DNA from: Paraburkholderia sp. FT54 | GTDB lineage: Bacteria; Pseudomonadota; Gammaproteobacteria; Burkholderiales; Burkholderiaceae | NCBI RefSeq assembly: GCF_031585635.1 | Contig: NZ_CP134195.1 | Span: 3,720,001 to 3,784,000 of the forward strand | Length of the DNA: 64,000 nt | Reading direction: 5' to 3' | In this document: positions 53,746-63,771 of the stretch, piece by piece | Layout of the letters: every line of letters starts with the position of its first letter | How positions within the stretch are numbered: the stretch's first letter is position 1 | Notes under the pieces: generated by a model | What the model saw: only the letters and a program-made list of their open reading frames with translations | Databases searched by the model: none | Told to the model about the DNA's origin: nothing | Position numbers and translations under genes: made by a program

Positions 53746-55749
53746 TCAGGCCGCGGCGGCGCCCGCGCGACGGTGCTTCGAAAGCCGTTCCTCGGCCTCC
53801 GCCAACTGTTCGGGCAGACCGCGCAGCACCACGATGTCGCTCGCGCGCAGCTTGGTGGACGGGTCCGGCTCGACGCCGCGAATGCCGTGCCGGCGAATCG
53901 CCGTCACTTCGACGCCTACATCGAACAGACCGAGTTCCGCGAGGGTACGGCCCACCGCGTCCGCGTTTTCGTCGACCGGCACCGATTGTAGCCGCACCTG
54001 TTCGTGGCCGTCGTCGTCCTCCACGTCGTCGGCGCCGTGGAAATAGCCGCGCAGCAGCGCGTAGCGTTCGTCGCGCATTTCCTCGACCCGGCGCACCACG
54101 CGCCGCATCGGCACGCCCATCACCACGAGCGTGTGCGAGGCGAGCATCAGACTGCCTTCGACGATTTCCGGAATCACTTCGGTCGCGCCCGCGGCCAGCA
54201 GCTTTTCCAGATCGGAATCGTCGACGGTACGAACGATCACCGGCAACGTGGGTTCCAGTTCGTGAATGTTGTGCAGCACGCGCAATGCCGACGGCGTGTT
54301 CGCGTAGGTAATCGCAATCGCCGCCGCGCGATGGATACCGGCGGCGAGCAACGACTCGCGCCGCCCGGCGTCACCGAACACGACCGATTCGCCCGCCGCC
54401 GCAGCCGCCGCGACACGGTCGGGATCCAGGTCGAGCGCGACGTACGACAAACCTTCGTGCTCCAGCATGCGCGCCAGGTTCTGCCCGGCCCGGCCGTAGC
54501 CGCAAATGATCACGTGGCCGCTTTGCTTGAGGCTCTGCGTGGCGATGCGCGTCATCTGCAACGACTGCATCATCCATTCAGTCGACGACAGCCGCAGCAC
54601 GATGCGGTCCGCGTTCTGGATCATGAACGGCGCGGCCAGCATCGACAGCAGCATGGCCGCGAGAATCGCCTGCAGCATGGTGGCGTCGACGAGATGCTTG
54701 TCGAGAATCAGGTTCAGCAGCACGAAGCCGAACTCGCCCGCTTGCGCGAGGCCGATGCCGGTGCGCATCGCGACGCCCGGCGACGCGCCGAACAGCCGCG
54801 AGAGACCCGTCACCATGACCGCCTTCAGCAGAATCGGCCCGATCAGAAAGCCGAGCACGATCAGCGGATGCTCCCAGATCACGCGCGGATTGAGCAGCAT
54901 GCCGGTGGTGATGAAGAAGAGCCCGAGCAGCACGTCGCGAAACGGCTTGATGTCCTCTTCCACTTGATGCCGGTACGGCGTCTCCGCGATCAACATGCCG
55001 GCGATGAACGCGCCGAGCGCGAGCGACAAGCCGAACTTGTCCGTGATGAACGCGCAGCCCAGCGTCACCAGCAGCAGATTGAGAATGAACAGTTCCTGCG
55101 AACGGCGGCGCGCCACCACGTTGAACCAGCGCGTCATGAAACGCTGGCCCACGATCAACAGCAGCGACAGAGCCACGACGATCTTGATGGCCGCCACGCC
55201 GAGCGCGCTGACGAGATCTTCGGAGTTGCCGCCCAGCGCCGCGATGACGATGAGCAGCGGCACCACCGCCAGATCCTGAAACAGCAGCACGCCGAAGATA
55301 TTGCGACCGTGCTCGGTCTCGATCTCGAGCCGCTCCGCCAGCATCTTGCTGACGATCGCCGTCGACGACATGGCAAGCGCGCCGCCAAGCGCCACGCTCG
55401 CTTGCCACCTGATGTGCACCCAGCGCTCCAGCAGGAAGCCGAGCGTGACCGCCACCACGATCGTGCCGATCACCTGCAACAGGCCGAGGCCGAACACGAG
55501 CCGGCGCATCGACCGCAATTTGGCGAGCGAAAACTCCAGCCCGATCGAAAACATCAGGAACACCACGCCGAACTCGGCGAGGTTCTGCGCGCCCTGCGAG
55601 TCGGGAATCAGACCGAACGCATGCGGACCGACGACGATGCCCACCGTCAGATAGCCAAGCATCGGCGGAAGATTCAGAAAGCGAAAGATCACCACGCCCG
55701 CTACCGATGCAAGCAGCAGGAACAGCGTCATTTCGAGGGGGGAAATCAT
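53746..55749 (-). CDS. CPA2 monovalent cation:proton antiporter, Kef type
   Basis: A 667-residue protein. The N-terminal 390 residues form a CPA2 membrane domain of about 12 helices, with [19 protein letters not shown], the [10 protein letters not shown] stretch and [14 protein letters not shown] TrkA-N (RCK) domain follows at about 415-530 with the nucleotide-binding [13 protein letters not shown] and conserved acidic ALDLDPDR. A TrkA-C domain closes the protein at about 590-655. It exchanges K+ or Na+ for protons. KefB/KefC-type glutathione gating is possible but not evident from sequence. The ATG at 55749 lacks a clear ribosome site; a frame to 55845 adds unlikely residues. It diverges from kdsD. 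The long opposite-strand frame is an artefact. Confidence 0.9.
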   Translation of the reverse strand: MISPLEMTLFLLLASVAGVVIFRFLNLPPMLGYLTVGIVVGPHAFGLIPDSQGAQNLAEFGVVFLMFSIGLEFSLAKLRSMRRLVFGLGLLQVIGTIVVAVTLGFLLERWVHIRWQASVALGGALAMSSTAIVSKMLAERLEIETEHGRNIFGVLLFQDLAVVPLLIVIAALGGNSEDLVSALGVAAIKIVVALSLLLIVGQRFMTRWFNVVARRRSQELFILNLLLVTLGCAFITDKFGLSLALGAFIAGMLIAETPYRHQVEEDIKPFRDVLLGLFFITTGMLLNPRVIWEHPLIVLGFLIGPILLKAVMVTGLSRLFGASPGVAMRTGIGLAQAGEFGFVLLNLILDKHLVDATMLQAILAAMLLSMLAAPFMIQNADRIVLRLSSTEWMMQSLQMTRIATQSLKQSGHVIICGYGRAGQNLARMLEHEGLSYVALDLDPDRVAAAAAAGESVVFGDAGRRESLLAAGIHRAAAIAITYANTPSALRVLHNIHELEPTLPVIVRTVDDSDLEKLLAAGATEVIPEIVEGSLMLASHTLVVMGVPMRRVVRRVEEMRDERYALLRGYFHGADDVEDDDGHEQVRLQSVPVDENADAVGRTLAELGLFDVGVEVTAIRRHGIRGVEPDPSTKLRASDIVVLRGLPEQLAEAEERLSKHRRAGAAAA

Positions 55750-55898
55750 CGGCAAAAACGCATCGGCAAAGCGTCCTCGTTCGTCAGCGGAACCGCGCAC
55801 GCAAAGCGCCGTGGGACAAGGTTGAGGGGCCGGTAAAGGCAGCAATAGAGTCAGCGGCTTGGCACGGCAGGCCCGGCGCGGCGAACAAGCGCCTTTGC

Positions 55899-55911
55899 TA
55901 TACTTCGCGAA
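55899..55911 (+). promoter_or_regulatory. Strong -10 hexamer immediately before kdsD
   Basis: TATACT (55899-55904) lies six bases before the kdsD ATG. If used, transcription would begin at or next to the start codon, giving a leaderless mRNA. No Shine-Dalgarno sequence precedes the ATG. The -35 position is GC-rich and poor. Confidence 0.45.
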
Positions 55912-56894
55912 TGATAGCGAAAATCAATGGCGACCGGGCACTCGCGCTCGCTCGCGACGTGCTCGACATCGAAGCGGACGCCGTGCGCGCGCTTCGCGAT
56001 CAACTCGACGATGGTTTCGTCGGGGCGGTCGACTTCATCCTGGGTTGCCGTGGGCGCGTGGTCGTTTCCGGCATCGGCAAATCCGGCCACGTGGCCCGCA
56101 AGCTCGCAGCCACGCTCGCCAGCACCGGCACGCCGGCGTTCTTCGTGCATCCCGCGGAAGCCAGTCATGGCGACCTCGGCATGGTGACCGCCGACGACGT
56201 GTTCCTCGCGCTCTCCAATTCCGGTGAAACCGAAGAACTCGTGGCGATCCTGCCGCTCATCAAGCGGCTCGGCGCGAAGCTGATTGCCATGACCGGCCGT
56301 CCGTCTTCGAGTCTCGCACAACTGGCCGACGTGCACCTGAATTCCGGCGTGTCGAAAGAAGCCTGCCCGATGAATCTCGCGCCCACCGCCAGCACCACCG
56401 CCGCGCTCGCGCTCGGCGACGCGCTCGCGGTCGCGGTGCTCGACGCGCGTGGCTTCGGCCGCGACGACTTCGCGCGCTCGCATCCGGGCGGCGCGCTCGG
56501 CCGGCGTCTGCTCACTTATGTCCGCGACGTGATGCGCACCGGCGACCAGGTGCCGAAGGTCACGCCCGACGCCACCGTGCGCGACGCGCTGTTTCAATTG
56601 ACCGCCAAGCGCATGGGCATGACCGCGATCGTCGATCAGGACGAGCGCGTCGCCGGCATCTTCACCGACGGCGATTTGCGCCGCGTGCTCGAACGCGACG
56701 GCGATTTCCGCGAACTGTCGATCGCCTCGGTCATGACCGCCGGCCCGCGCACCATCGGTCCGGATCAACTCGCGGTGGAAGCCGTGGAACTGATGGAGCG
56801 CCACCGCATCAATCAGATGCTGGTCGTCGACGAAGCAGGCAAGCTGATCGGCGCACTCAACATGCACGACCTGTTCTCGAAGAAGGTGATCTGA
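55911..56894 (+). CDS. kdsD: D-arabinose 5-phosphate isomerase (KdsD/KpsF)
   Basis: A 327-residue enzyme converting ribulose 5-phosphate to arabinose 5-phosphate, the first step of Kdo synthesis for lipopolysaccharide. The N-terminal SIS domain contains VVVSGIGKSGHVARKLAATLASTGTPAFFVHPAEASHGDLGM and LSNSGETEEL. Two CBS domains follow (about 205-325). Length and order match E. coli KdsD. It heads the run kdsD-kdsC-lptC-lptA-lptB with stop/start overlaps or short gaps, so one transcript is likely. The Kef antiporter gene is divergent, as in many proteobacteria where a cation exchanger adjoins kdsD. Confidence 0.96.
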   Translation: MIAKINGDRALALARDVLDIEADAVRALRDQLDDGFVGAVDFILGCRGRVVVSGIGKSGHVARKLAATLASTGTPAFFVHPAEASHGDLGMVTADDVFLALSNSGETEELVAILPLIKRLGAKLIAMTGRPSSSLAQLADVHLNSGVSKEACPMNLAPTASTTAALALGDALAVAVLDARGFGRDDFARSHPGGALGRRLLTYVRDVMRTGDQVPKVTPDATVRDALFQLTAKRMGMTAIVDQDERVAGIFTDGDLRRVLERDGDFRELSIASVMTAGPRTIGPDQLAVEAVELMERHRINQMLVVDEAGKLIGALNMHDLFSKKVI

Positions 56895-57466
56895 TGGCCA
56901 TCGCTCCTCCCATCGCTCCTCCCACCGCGACCGAACGCGCAAGCCGCGTCAAGCTGATGATTTTCGACGTGGACGGCGTGCTGACCGACGGCGGTCTGCT
57001 GTTCACGGCGGAAGGCGACACGATGAAGGGCTTCAACTCGATGGACGGCCACGGCATGAAGCTGCTGCGCCAGGCCGGCATCGAAACCGCGCTCATCACC
57101 GGGCGCAAGTCGGGCATCGTGGCTGCGCGGGCAAAGGAAATGAACATCACGCACGTCTATCAGGGCGTGCAGGACAAACCTCAGGCGTTCGCCGACCTGT
57201 TGCAGCAAACCGGCATGAAGGCCGAAGAATGCGGCTACATGGGCGACGACTGGGTCGATCTCGCCGTGATGCTGAAGGTCGGCTTCGCGGCCGCGCCGGC
57301 CAACTCGCATCCCGAGGTGATCGCGCGGGCCCACTGGGTCAGCGAGGCGCGCGGCGGCCACGGCGCGGCGCGTGAAGTTGTCGATACGCTGCTGCGCGCG
57401 CAGCACAAGTACGAGGCGCTGCTCGCGGCCGCCTGTAGCGGCGAACAGCGGGGCCTCGTCGGATGA
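56894..57466 (+). CDS. kdsC: 3-deoxy-D-manno-octulosonate 8-phosphate phosphatase
   Basis: A 190-residue HAD phosphatase releasing free Kdo from Kdo 8-phosphate. The nucleophile and acid/base aspartates are D25 and D27 in IFDVDGVLTDGG. ALITGRKSGIV is motif II, and YMGDDWVDLAVM is motif IV binding magnesium. The tail GGHGAAREVVD is the conserved KdsC active-site tail contributed to the neighbouring subunit. The ATG shares one base with the kdsD stop (TGATG), so the genes are coupled. Confidence 0.95.
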   Translation: MAIAPPIAPPTATERASRVKLMIFDVDGVLTDGGLLFTAEGDTMKGFNSMDGHGMKLLRQAGIETALITGRKSGIVAARAKEMNITHVYQGVQDKPQAFADLLQQTGMKAEECGYMGDDWVDLAVMLKVGFAAAPANSHPEVIARAHWVSEARGGHGAAREVVDTLLRAQHKYEALLAAACSGEQRGLVG

Positions 57467-58071
57467 ACCAGTTTCGCCTGACTTCACTGATTCCGCTGGT
57501 CGCGATGGCCGCGCTCGCCGGTATCACGTGGTGGCTGCTGCAAGCCACCCTGCCCCGGCAGAACGAAGGCGTGGTGCGTCCCAAGGAACACACGCCGGAC
57601 TACTTCGCCGACAACTTCTCGGTGTCCGAACTCGATCAGTCGGGCTCCACGCAATACCGGCTCACCGCCCAGTCGCTGATCCATTACGAAGACGACGAGC
57701 TGAGCGACCTGGTCAAACCGGCCATGCGCGCATTCCAGCCGGGCAAGCCGATCGTCACCGCCACCGGCGATACCGGCAAGGTGAACGGCGACGCCTCCAT
57801 CGTCGATCTGTACGACAACGCGCGCATCGTGCGGGCGCCCGGTTACGGAGATCCGCAGATGCAAGCGGATTCGCAGCATTTTAGGGTGCTGGTCAACGAC
57901 GATGTGATCAAGACTGAAAAGCCGGTTAAACTTCAGCGCGGCATGTCGGTGATGACTGCCAGCGGCATGAACTACAACAACGTCACCCGGGTGATGCAGC
58001 TGTTCGGCAACGTGAAAGGCAACATCGCCCCGTCCGAAGCAGGCGGCAGTTCGCCCAAGCAACCCGGGTAA
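57463..58071 (+). CDS. lptC: LPS export system protein LptC
   Basis: A 202-residue bitopic inner-membrane protein: one N-terminal helix (about 7-27), then a periplasmic beta-jellyroll (DYFADNFSVSELDQSGSTQYRLTAQSLIHYEDDELSDL...). It receives lipopolysaccharide from the LptBFG transporter and passes it to LptA. The start overlaps the kdsC stop (ATGA). The lptA gene follows after 20 bp. lptF and lptG are not in the window. Confidence 0.93.
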   Translation: MNQFRLTSLIPLVAMAALAGITWWLLQATLPRQNEGVVRPKEHTPDYFADNFSVSELDQSGSTQYRLTAQSLIHYEDDELSDLVKPAMRAFQPGKPIVTATGDTGKVNGDASIVDLYDNARIVRAPGYGDPQMQADSQHFRVLVNDDVIKTEKPVKLQRGMSVMTASGMNYNNVTRVMQLFGNVKGNIAPSEAGGSSPKQPG

Positions 58072-58091
58072 TCCATTCCAGGCGTGACTGC

Positions 58092-58763
58092 ATGAACGAA
58101 TCGTTCCCCCGTTTTGATACCGGCCGCACGCGCACCCTGTCCGCGTGCCGCGCCGGACTCGCTGTGCTGGTCGTCGCGTTGCCGCTCGCCGGCTTCGCGC
58201 CGCTCGCGCACGCGGACCGTGCCGACAAGGACAAGCCGCTGAACATCGAAGCGGACAACATGACTTACGACGACCTCAAGCAGGTCAACATTTTCACCGG
58301 CCATGTGGTCGCCACCAAAGGCACGATCGTGATCAAGGCCGACCGTGTCGAAGTGACGCAAGACCCGCAGGGCTATCAGTACGCCACCGGCACGTCGAGC
58401 GGCGGCAACCTGTCGTATTTCCGCCAGAAACGCGAAGGACTCGACGAGTACATCGAAGGCACGGCCATTCGGATCGACTACGACGGCAAGCAGGATCTGA
58501 CCACGCTCACCACCAACGCCACGGTGAAACGCCTGCAGGGCCTCTCCACGGTGATGGACCAGGTGCACGGCAGCGTCGTTACGTATGACGGTCAGAACGA
58601 CTTCTACACCGCGAAGGCAGGCAAGGACGTTGCCGGCCCAGGCAATCCGACCGGCCGGGTGCGCGCCATGCTGTCGCCGCGCAACGGCGGCGCGGCGCCG
58701 CTGAGCGGCGCGTCGGCCACGCTCGCGCCGTCGACGACGATTCAGGGAGCGCCGAACCAGTGA
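58092..58763 (+). CDS. lptA: LPS transport periplasmic protein LptA
   Basis: A 223-residue periplasmic protein with a signal region (hydrophobic LAVLVVALPLAGFAPLAHA) and an OstA/LptA beta-jellyroll. The family start KDKPLNIEADNMTYDDLKQVNIFTGHV is clear, as is the YFRQKREGLDEYIEGTAIRIDYDG middle motif. Oligomers bridge LptC and the outer-membrane LptD. A disordered proline/alanine-rich tail follows the domain. The 3' end overlaps lptB by four bases. Confidence 0.94.
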   Translation: MNESFPRFDTGRTRTLSACRAGLAVLVVALPLAGFAPLAHADRADKDKPLNIEADNMTYDDLKQVNIFTGHVVATKGTIVIKADRVEVTQDPQGYQYATGTSSGGNLSYFRQKREGLDEYIEGTAIRIDYDGKQDLTTLTTNATVKRLQGLSTVMDQVHGSVVTYDGQNDFYTAKAGKDVAGPGNPTGRVRAMLSPRNGGAAPLSGASATLAPSTTIQGAPNQ

Positions 58764-59545
58764 GCACCTCAGCGTCCCTTCCCAACCGCAAGCCGGCCGG
58801 CACCAGCAGTTCACTGGTGGTGCGCAACCTGAAGAAGCGTTATGGCTCGCGCACGGTCGTCAAAGACGTGTCGCTCGACGTGAAAAGCGGCGAAGTGGTC
58901 GGTCTGCTCGGCCCGAACGGCGCGGGCAAGACCACTTCGTTTTATATGATCGTCGGCCTTGTGCCGCTCGACGCGGGCGAGATCGATCTGGACGGCAAGT
59001 CGATCAGCCTGCTGCCGATCCACAAGCGCGCTTCACTCGGTTTGTCGTATCTGCCGCAGGAAGCTTCGGTGTTCCGCAAGCTCAGCGTCGAAGAAAACAT
59101 TCGTGCGGTGCTGGAATTGCAGCACGAAGACAACGGCAAGCGGCTCAGCAAGGACACCATCACGAACCGCACGGAAGCCTTGCTCGACGAGCTGCAGATC
59201 GCTCACTTGCGTGAGAATCCGGCGCTGTCGTTGTCGGGCGGCGAGCGACGCCGGGTTGAGATTGCCCGGGCATTGGCCACCAATCCGAGCTTTATTCTGC
59301 TCGACGAACCGTTCGCCGGCGTCGACCCGATCGCCGTGCTGGAAATTCAGAAGATCGTTAAATTTCTGAAGCAACGCAATATCGGCGTGCTGATCACCGA
59401 CCACAACGTGCGCGAGACGCTCGGCATCTGCGATCACGCCTACATCATCAGCGACGGCAGCGTGCTGGCGGCCGGCGCGCCAAGCGAAATCATCGAAAAC
59501 GAAAGCGTGCGGCGCGTCTATCTGGGCGAGCACTTCCGCATGTAA
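58760..59545 (+). CDS. lptB: LPS export ABC transporter ATP-binding protein LptB
   Basis: A 261-residue ATPase starting at GTG. Walker A is GLLGPNGAGKTTS (about residue 51), the signature LSLSGGERRRVEIARAL is near 160, and Walker B is FILLDEPFAGVDP with glutamate. A switch histidine lies in ITDHNVRE. YLPQEASVFRKLSVEENI is LptB-specific. It powers lipopolysaccharide extraction from the inner membrane with LptF/LptG. An N-terminal extension of about 20 residues precedes the usual start. It overlaps lptA; the 186-bp spacer before rpoN may hold the rpoN promoter. Confidence 0.96.
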   Translation: MSTSASLPNRKPAGTSSSLVVRNLKKRYGSRTVVKDVSLDVKSGEVVGLLGPNGAGKTTSFYMIVGLVPLDAGEIDLDGKSISLLPIHKRASLGLSYLPQEASVFRKLSVEENIRAVLELQHEDNGKRLSKDTITNRTEALLDELQIAHLRENPALSLSGGERRRVEIARALATNPSFILLDEPFAGVDPIAVLEIQKIVKFLKQRNIGVLITDHNVRETLGICDHAYIISDGSVLAAGAPSEIIENESVRRVYLGEHFRM

Positions 59546-59731
59546 GCGCATGAGGGATTACCGGCAGTGCGAGCGCGCACCCGCCGGCCCCTATGCGGCA
59601 ACCGCACATCCGTATTTTTCTACTTGGGCCGTTTCGCGCCCGTCGCCGCCTGAAACAGGCGCACGCGTAATTGCGAATGTCGCAAGGTATCGCGGTCGTG
59701 GCAAACTCTCTACAATGAATCTCAACTTGCC

Positions 59732-61246
59732 ATGAAAGCCAGCCTCCAACTCCGCCTATCGCAGCATCTTGCGCTGACGCCGCAACTGCAGCAGTCCATC
59801 CGGCTGCTTCAGTTGTCTACGCTCGAATTGCAGCAGGAAGTCGCAATGGCGATCTCGCAGAATCCACTCCTCGAAAACGAGGACGACTGGATCGCGAGCC
59901 CGTTGCGCGTGGCGGCCGACGGCTCCCTGATCGCCCAGGCGCCCAACTCTTCCGCGCCCTCCGACCAGATGGGCGGCAATACGTCGTCATCGTCCAGCAG
60001 CAGCGAGCGCGCCGAGAACGGCGAGCCGCAGGGCGTCGACGAATACAACGGGCTGGCCGGCGACAGTAACGGCGACGCGTCGCAATGGAATCTCGACGAC
60101 TACGGCCGCTCCGGCAACGCCTCCGACGACGACGATCTGCCGCCGCTGCAAATCCACGAATCGAGCACTTCGCTGCGCGACCACCTGATGGCGCAATTGC
60201 GCGTCACCCAGGCGGGCCAGCGCGACCGTGCGCTGATCACCTTCCTGATCGAATCCCTCGACGACGACGGCTACCTGGCCGCCACGCTCGAAGAAGTACT
60301 GGCCGATCTGCCCGAAGAACTCGAGGTCGACCTCGACGAAATGAATGCCGCGCTGGCGCTGCTGCATAGTTTCGACCCGGCCGGGGTCGGCGCGCGCTCC
60401 GCGTCGGAATGCCTCAAGCTGCAATTGTTGCGGCTCGATGCCTCGCCCACGCGCACACTCGCGTTGGACATCGTCGCCCACCATCTGGAACTGCTGGCGG
60501 CGCGCGATTTCACGCGCTTGCGCAAGCATCTGAAGGCCAACGACGACGACCTGCGCGACGCGCATGTGCTCATCCGCTCGCTCGAACCGTTTCCCGGCGC
60601 CGCCTACGGCAAGGCCGAAGCAGACTATGTCGTGCCGGACATCATGGTGCGCAAAACGGCACAGGGCTGGCAGGCCGAGCTGAACCCGGAAGTGGTGCCC
60701 AAGCTGCGAATCAACCACCTTTACGCGAATATTCTGCGTAATAACCGGGGCGATCCGGGCAGCGGTTCGTTGCGCCAGCAACTGCAGGAAGCGCGCTGGC
60801 TGATCAAAAATATCCAGCAACGTTTCGAGACCATCCTCCGTGTGGCGCAGGCGATTGTCGAGCGTCAAAAGAGCTTTTTTGTGCACGGCGAAATTGCCAT
60901 GCGCCCCTTGGTTTTGCGGGAAATTGCTGATACGCTGGGCCTACACGAGTCAACTGTCTCGCGTGTGACAACCGGTAAATACATGCTGACCCCATTCGGG
61001 ACGCTTGAATTTAAGTACTTCTTCGGATCACACGTTTCGACTGACACGGGCGGCGCGGCGTCTTCAACGGCGATCCGCGCGCTCATCAAGCAACTGATAG
61101 GAGCGGAAAACCCGAAATCTCCTCTTTCAGACAGTCGCATAGCCGAACTGCTGGCGGAACAGGGCTTCGTGGTCGCACGGCGTACCGTTGCGAAGTATCG
61201 TGAAGCGCTCAAGATCCCGGCAGTGAACCTGCGCAAGTCTCTGTAG
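59732..61246 (+). CDS. rpoN: RNA polymerase sigma-54 factor
   Basis: A 504-residue sigma-54. Region I is the glutamine/leucine-rich [20 protein letters not shown]...; region II is acidic and serine-rich (about 65-140). The core-binding domain spans about 150-320. The DNA-binding part has a helix-turn-helix near 395 ([19 protein letters not shown]) and the RpoN box [12 protein letters not shown] near the C-terminus. It directs transcription of nitrogen-related, motility and other genes that need enhancer-binding proteins. The neighbours lptB, hpf, ptsN, hprK and rapZ are the conserved proteobacterial rpoN context. Confidence 0.97.
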   Translation: MKASLQLRLSQHLALTPQLQQSIRLLQLSTLELQQEVAMAISQNPLLENEDDWIASPLRVAADGSLIAQAPNSSAPSDQMGGNTSSSSSSSERAENGEPQGVDEYNGLAGDSNGDASQWNLDDYGRSGNASDDDDLPPLQIHESSTSLRDHLMAQLRVTQAGQRDRALITFLIESLDDDGYLAATLEEVLADLPEELEVDLDEMNAALALLHSFDPAGVGARSASECLKLQLLRLDASPTRTLALDIVAHHLELLAARDFTRLRKHLKANDDDLRDAHVLIRSLEPFPGAAYGKAEADYVVPDIMVRKTAQGWQAELNPEVVPKLRINHLYANILRNNRGDPGSGSLRQQLQEARWLIKNIQQRFETILRVAQAIVERQKSFFVHGEIAMRPLVLREIADTLGLHESTVSRVTTGKYMLTPFGTLEFKYFFGSHVSTDTGGAASSTAIRALIKQLIGAENPKSPLSDSRIAELLAEQGFVVARRTVAKYREALKIPAVNLRKSL

Positions 61247-61416
61247 CCCGTCGCCTTCCGCGGCGGGCATTTACCGGCCGCTCCGCAGTTGGCGGACAGG
61301 CCGGCCGATGCGACCTGCCAGAAGTCAGTCACCGGGGGGCGACTCAGGCAAGCCGACAGATCGACCGGACCTTCGTCATCGTGCGGACCAAGCGGCCATT
61401 AGCTTGGAGAAGCACT

Positions 61417-61773
61417 ATGAATCTGCAGATCAGTGGACACCACCTCGAAGTAACGCCTGCGTTGCGCGAATACGTGATCACCAAACTGGATAGGGTGCTA
61501 AGACATTTCGATCAGGTAATCGACGGCAGTGTGGTCCTCTCGGTCGACAACCACAAGGAAAAGGAAAAGCGTCAAAAGGTTGAAATCAACCTGCATCTCA
61601 AGGGCAAGGACATCTTTGTCGAGAGCTGTGACAGCGACCTGTACGCTGCGATCGATCTGATGATCGACAAGCTTGACCGGCAAGTCATTCGCCATAAGGA
61701 TCGTCTGCAAGGCCATGCGCATGAAGCGATCAAGTATCAACCGGCGCCGCAACTAGATGTGCCGCCGCAATAG
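61417..61773 (+). CDS. hpf: Ribosome hibernation promoting factor (HPF/RaiA family)
   Basis: A 118-residue protein starting [20 protein letters not shown] with the family motifs [21 protein letters not shown] and [16 protein letters not shown]. It binds the 30S subunit at the tRNA channel during slow growth and promotes 100S dimers. It is of the short type with a small C-terminal extension; the dimerising domain of long HPF is absent. GGAGAAG lies five bases before the ATG. It sits 170 bp downstream of rpoN and is closed by a strong terminator. Confidence 0.92.
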   Translation: MNLQISGHHLEVTPALREYVITKLDRVLRHFDQVIDGSVVLSVDNHKEKEKRQKVEINLHLKGKDIFVESCDSDLYAAIDLMIDKLDRQVIRHKDRLQGHAHEAIKYQPAPQLDVPPQ

Positions 61774-61823
61774 AGGAAATTAGAGGATTTTCTTCGTTAG
61801 ATCTTCGTTTTCTCTTACCAGCG

Positions 61824-61850
61824 AAACCGCCCGGAACCGGGCGGTTTTTT
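61824..61850 (+). terminator. Intrinsic terminator after hpf
   Basis: AAACCGCCC (61824-61832) pairs with GGGCGGTTT (61839-61847) around a GGAACC loop and is followed by T residues to 61850. It separates hpf from ptsN, so ptsN needs its own promoter. Confidence 0.88.
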
Positions 61851-61955
61851 GTTTCCGGACACCGCTTCTCGCGCGCCGTCGCGGCAAGTGCCGCTGCTTC
61901 AATTGAACTCAATACGCATTGATGGCGCGCCGCACCATCCGTGGCTACCCTGTTC

Positions 61956-62034
61956 TATAATGTTCCGGTTACCATCGGGGTCAGGTAAGCTCACGTGGAA
62001 GTCGGCTGGCCGGAGTCCTGCGCTTTCGGACTCC
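61956..62034 (+). promoter_or_regulatory. Candidate ptsN promoter -10 and leader hairpin
   Basis: A perfect TATAAT (61956-61961) lies in the 272-bp spacer between the hpf terminator and ptsN; its -35 region is poor. A start near 61968 would give a leader of about 155 bases. This contains a strong hairpin GGAGTCC-9-GGACTCC (62012-62034) that could affect ptsN translation or mRNA stability. Confidence 0.45.
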
Positions 62035-62122
62035 AACGCACGTCGCCGCAAGCATCAAACGAATGGAACGCCACTCAAACGCCCCAGCGAGGAGAACCCA
62101 GGCCACGTTTTCGCCTGTCAAC

Positions 62123-62578
62123 ATGAATCGTTTAGCCAAATTTCTTCCCCTCGAGAACGTCGTCGTCGGACTATCGGTCACCAGCAAGAAACGTGTGTTC
62201 GAGCAAGCGGGCCTGATCTTCGAGAACCAGAACGGCATCGCCCGTAGCACGGTCACTGACAATCTGTTCGCGCGCGAGCGCCTCGGATCGACTGGCCTCG
62301 GTGAAGGCGTGGCGATTCCGCATGGCCGGATCAAAGGCTTGAAGCAGCCGCTCGCCGCATTCGTCCGTCTTGCCGAACCCATCCCCTTCGAATCGCCCGA
62401 CGGTCAGCCGGTCTCGCTGCTCATCTTCCTGCTCGTGCCCGAACAGGCCACTCAACAGCACCTCGAAATCCTTTCGGAAATCGCGCAGTTGCTGTCCGAC
62501 CGCGAAGCCCGCGAGCGCCTGCATACGGAAGAAGACCGCGAATCATTGCATCGCCTGCTCACTCAGTGGCAACCTTGA
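62123..62578 (+). CDS. ptsN: PTS IIA-like nitrogen regulatory protein
   Basis: A 151-residue EIIA-Ntr protein. The phosphorylated histidine is H67 in VAIPHGRI. SVTSKKRVFEQAGLIFENQNGI and PVSLLIFLLVPEQATQQHLEILSEIAQLL are typical PtsN segments. It is the end acceptor of the nitrogen phosphotransferase chain (PtsP-NPr-PtsN) and regulates potassium transport and other targets in relatives. The start at 62123 gives the normal length. An in-frame ATG at 62063 exists, but neither has a clear ribosome site. It precedes hprK by 127 bp. Confidence 0.93.
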   Translation: MNRLAKFLPLENVVVGLSVTSKKRVFEQAGLIFENQNGIARSTVTDNLFARERLGSTGLGEGVAIPHGRIKGLKQPLAAFVRLAEPIPFESPDGQPVSLLIFLLVPEQATQQHLEILSEIAQLLSDREARERLHTEEDRESLHRLLTQWQP

Positions 62579-62705
62579 TGCATCGGCGGTTATCCGCACG
62601 CCGGTGATCCGCGCGCACGCGGATACCGTCTGGCAAGGTAAGCGGCCCGCGCTAGCGCGGCCGTTGCTTTGTCCGGCAAGCGGCCCACACTGGAGTCACT
62701 GACTC

Positions 62706-63674
62706 ATGGATACGTCCAGCATCAACGCCCAAAGCATTTTCGACGATAACGCAGCCATGCTGAAGCTCAGCTGGCTGACGGGGCATGAAGGCTGGGAGCG
62801 CGGCTTTTCTTCGGAATCGGTCGCCAATGCCACGTCGAGCGCCGACCTCGTCGGTCACTTGAACCTGATCCACCCGAACCGGATCCAGGTGCTCGGCGAC
62901 GCCGAAATCGACTACTACAAGCGCCAAACCGACGAAGACCGCTCGCGCCACATGGCCGAGCTGATCGCGTTGGAGCCGCCGTTTCTGGTGGTGGCGGGCG
63001 GCGTCGCCGCGCCGCCCGAACTGGTCCTGCGCTGCACGCGCTCGTCAACGCCGCTGTTTACCACGCCGATGTCCGCCGCTGCGGTGATCGACAGCCTGCG
63101 CCTGTACATGTCGCGCATTCTGGCGCCGCGCGCCACGCTGCATGGCGTGTTTCTCGACATCCTCGGCATGGGTGTGCTGCTCACCGGCGACTCCGGCCTC
63201 GGCAAGAGCGAACTCGGCCTGGAACTGATCAGCCGCGGCCACGGCCTGGTTGCCGACGACGCGGTGGATTTCGTGCGCCTCGGTCCCGACTTCGTCGAAG
63301 GGCGTTGTCCGCCGTTGCTGCAAAACCTGCTGGAAGTGCGCGGCCTTGGCCTGCTCGATATCAAGACCATTTTCGGTGAAACCGCGGTGCGCCGAAAAAT
63401 GAAGCTCAAGCTGATCGTGCAACTGGTCCGCCGTCCTGATGGCGAATTCCAACGCCTGCCGCTTGAGAGCCAGACCGTCGACGTGCTCGGCCTGCCGATC
63501 AGCAAGGTCACGATTCAGGTGGCTGCCGGCCGAAATCTCGCCGTGCTGGTGGAAGCCGCGGTGCGCAACACGATCCTGCAACTGCGCGGTATCGACACCC
63601 TGCGCGACTTCATGGATCGCCAGCGCCTGGCCATGCAGGACCCCGACAGCCAGTTTCCAGGCAAACTGATCTGA
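62706..63674 (+). CDS. hprK: HPr kinase/phosphorylase
   Basis: A 322-residue bifunctional enzyme that phosphorylates and dephosphorylates a serine of HPr-type proteins. Walker A is GDSGLGKS at 161-168. The catalytic [12 protein letters not shown] carries the aspartate, and the HprK signature lies in [16 protein letters not shown]. The N-terminal HPr-K domain spans about 10-135. In beta-proteobacteria lacking a full sugar PTS it is thought to serve a regulatory PTS; the HPr gene is not in the window. Its place between ptsN and rapZ is conserved. Confidence 0.95.
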   Translation: MDTSSINAQSIFDDNAAMLKLSWLTGHEGWERGFSSESVANATSSADLVGHLNLIHPNRIQVLGDAEIDYYKRQTDEDRSRHMAELIALEPPFLVVAGGVAAPPELVLRCTRSSTPLFTTPMSAAAVIDSLRLYMSRILAPRATLHGVFLDILGMGVLLTGDSGLGKSELGLELISRGHGLVADDAVDFVRLGPDFVEGRCPPLLQNLLEVRGLGLLDIKTIFGETAVRRKMKLKLIVQLVRRPDGEFQRLPLESQTVDVLGLPISKVTIQVAAGRNLAVLVEAAVRNTILQLRGIDTLRDFMDRQRLAMQDPDSQFPGKLI

Positions 63675-63771
63675 GTCCGCAAGAGCGTGCCGTGCCCGCA
63701 GGCACCGGCAGGCCGCGGGTACACGCACGGAGACCAGATGCTATGATGAACTGTACGGTTTTGACGACTCC

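Noticed and set aside
54004..55836. 610-codon plus-strand open frame
   Set aside because: It lies entirely opposite the Kef-type antiporter gene and is His/Arg/Gln-rich, as expected for antisense of GC-rich coding sequence.
55859..55876. Sigma-54 promoter upstream of kdsD
   Set aside because: TGGCACG matches the -24 element, but the -12 position lacks the needed TTGC/GC core at correct spacing (it reads GGCCCG).
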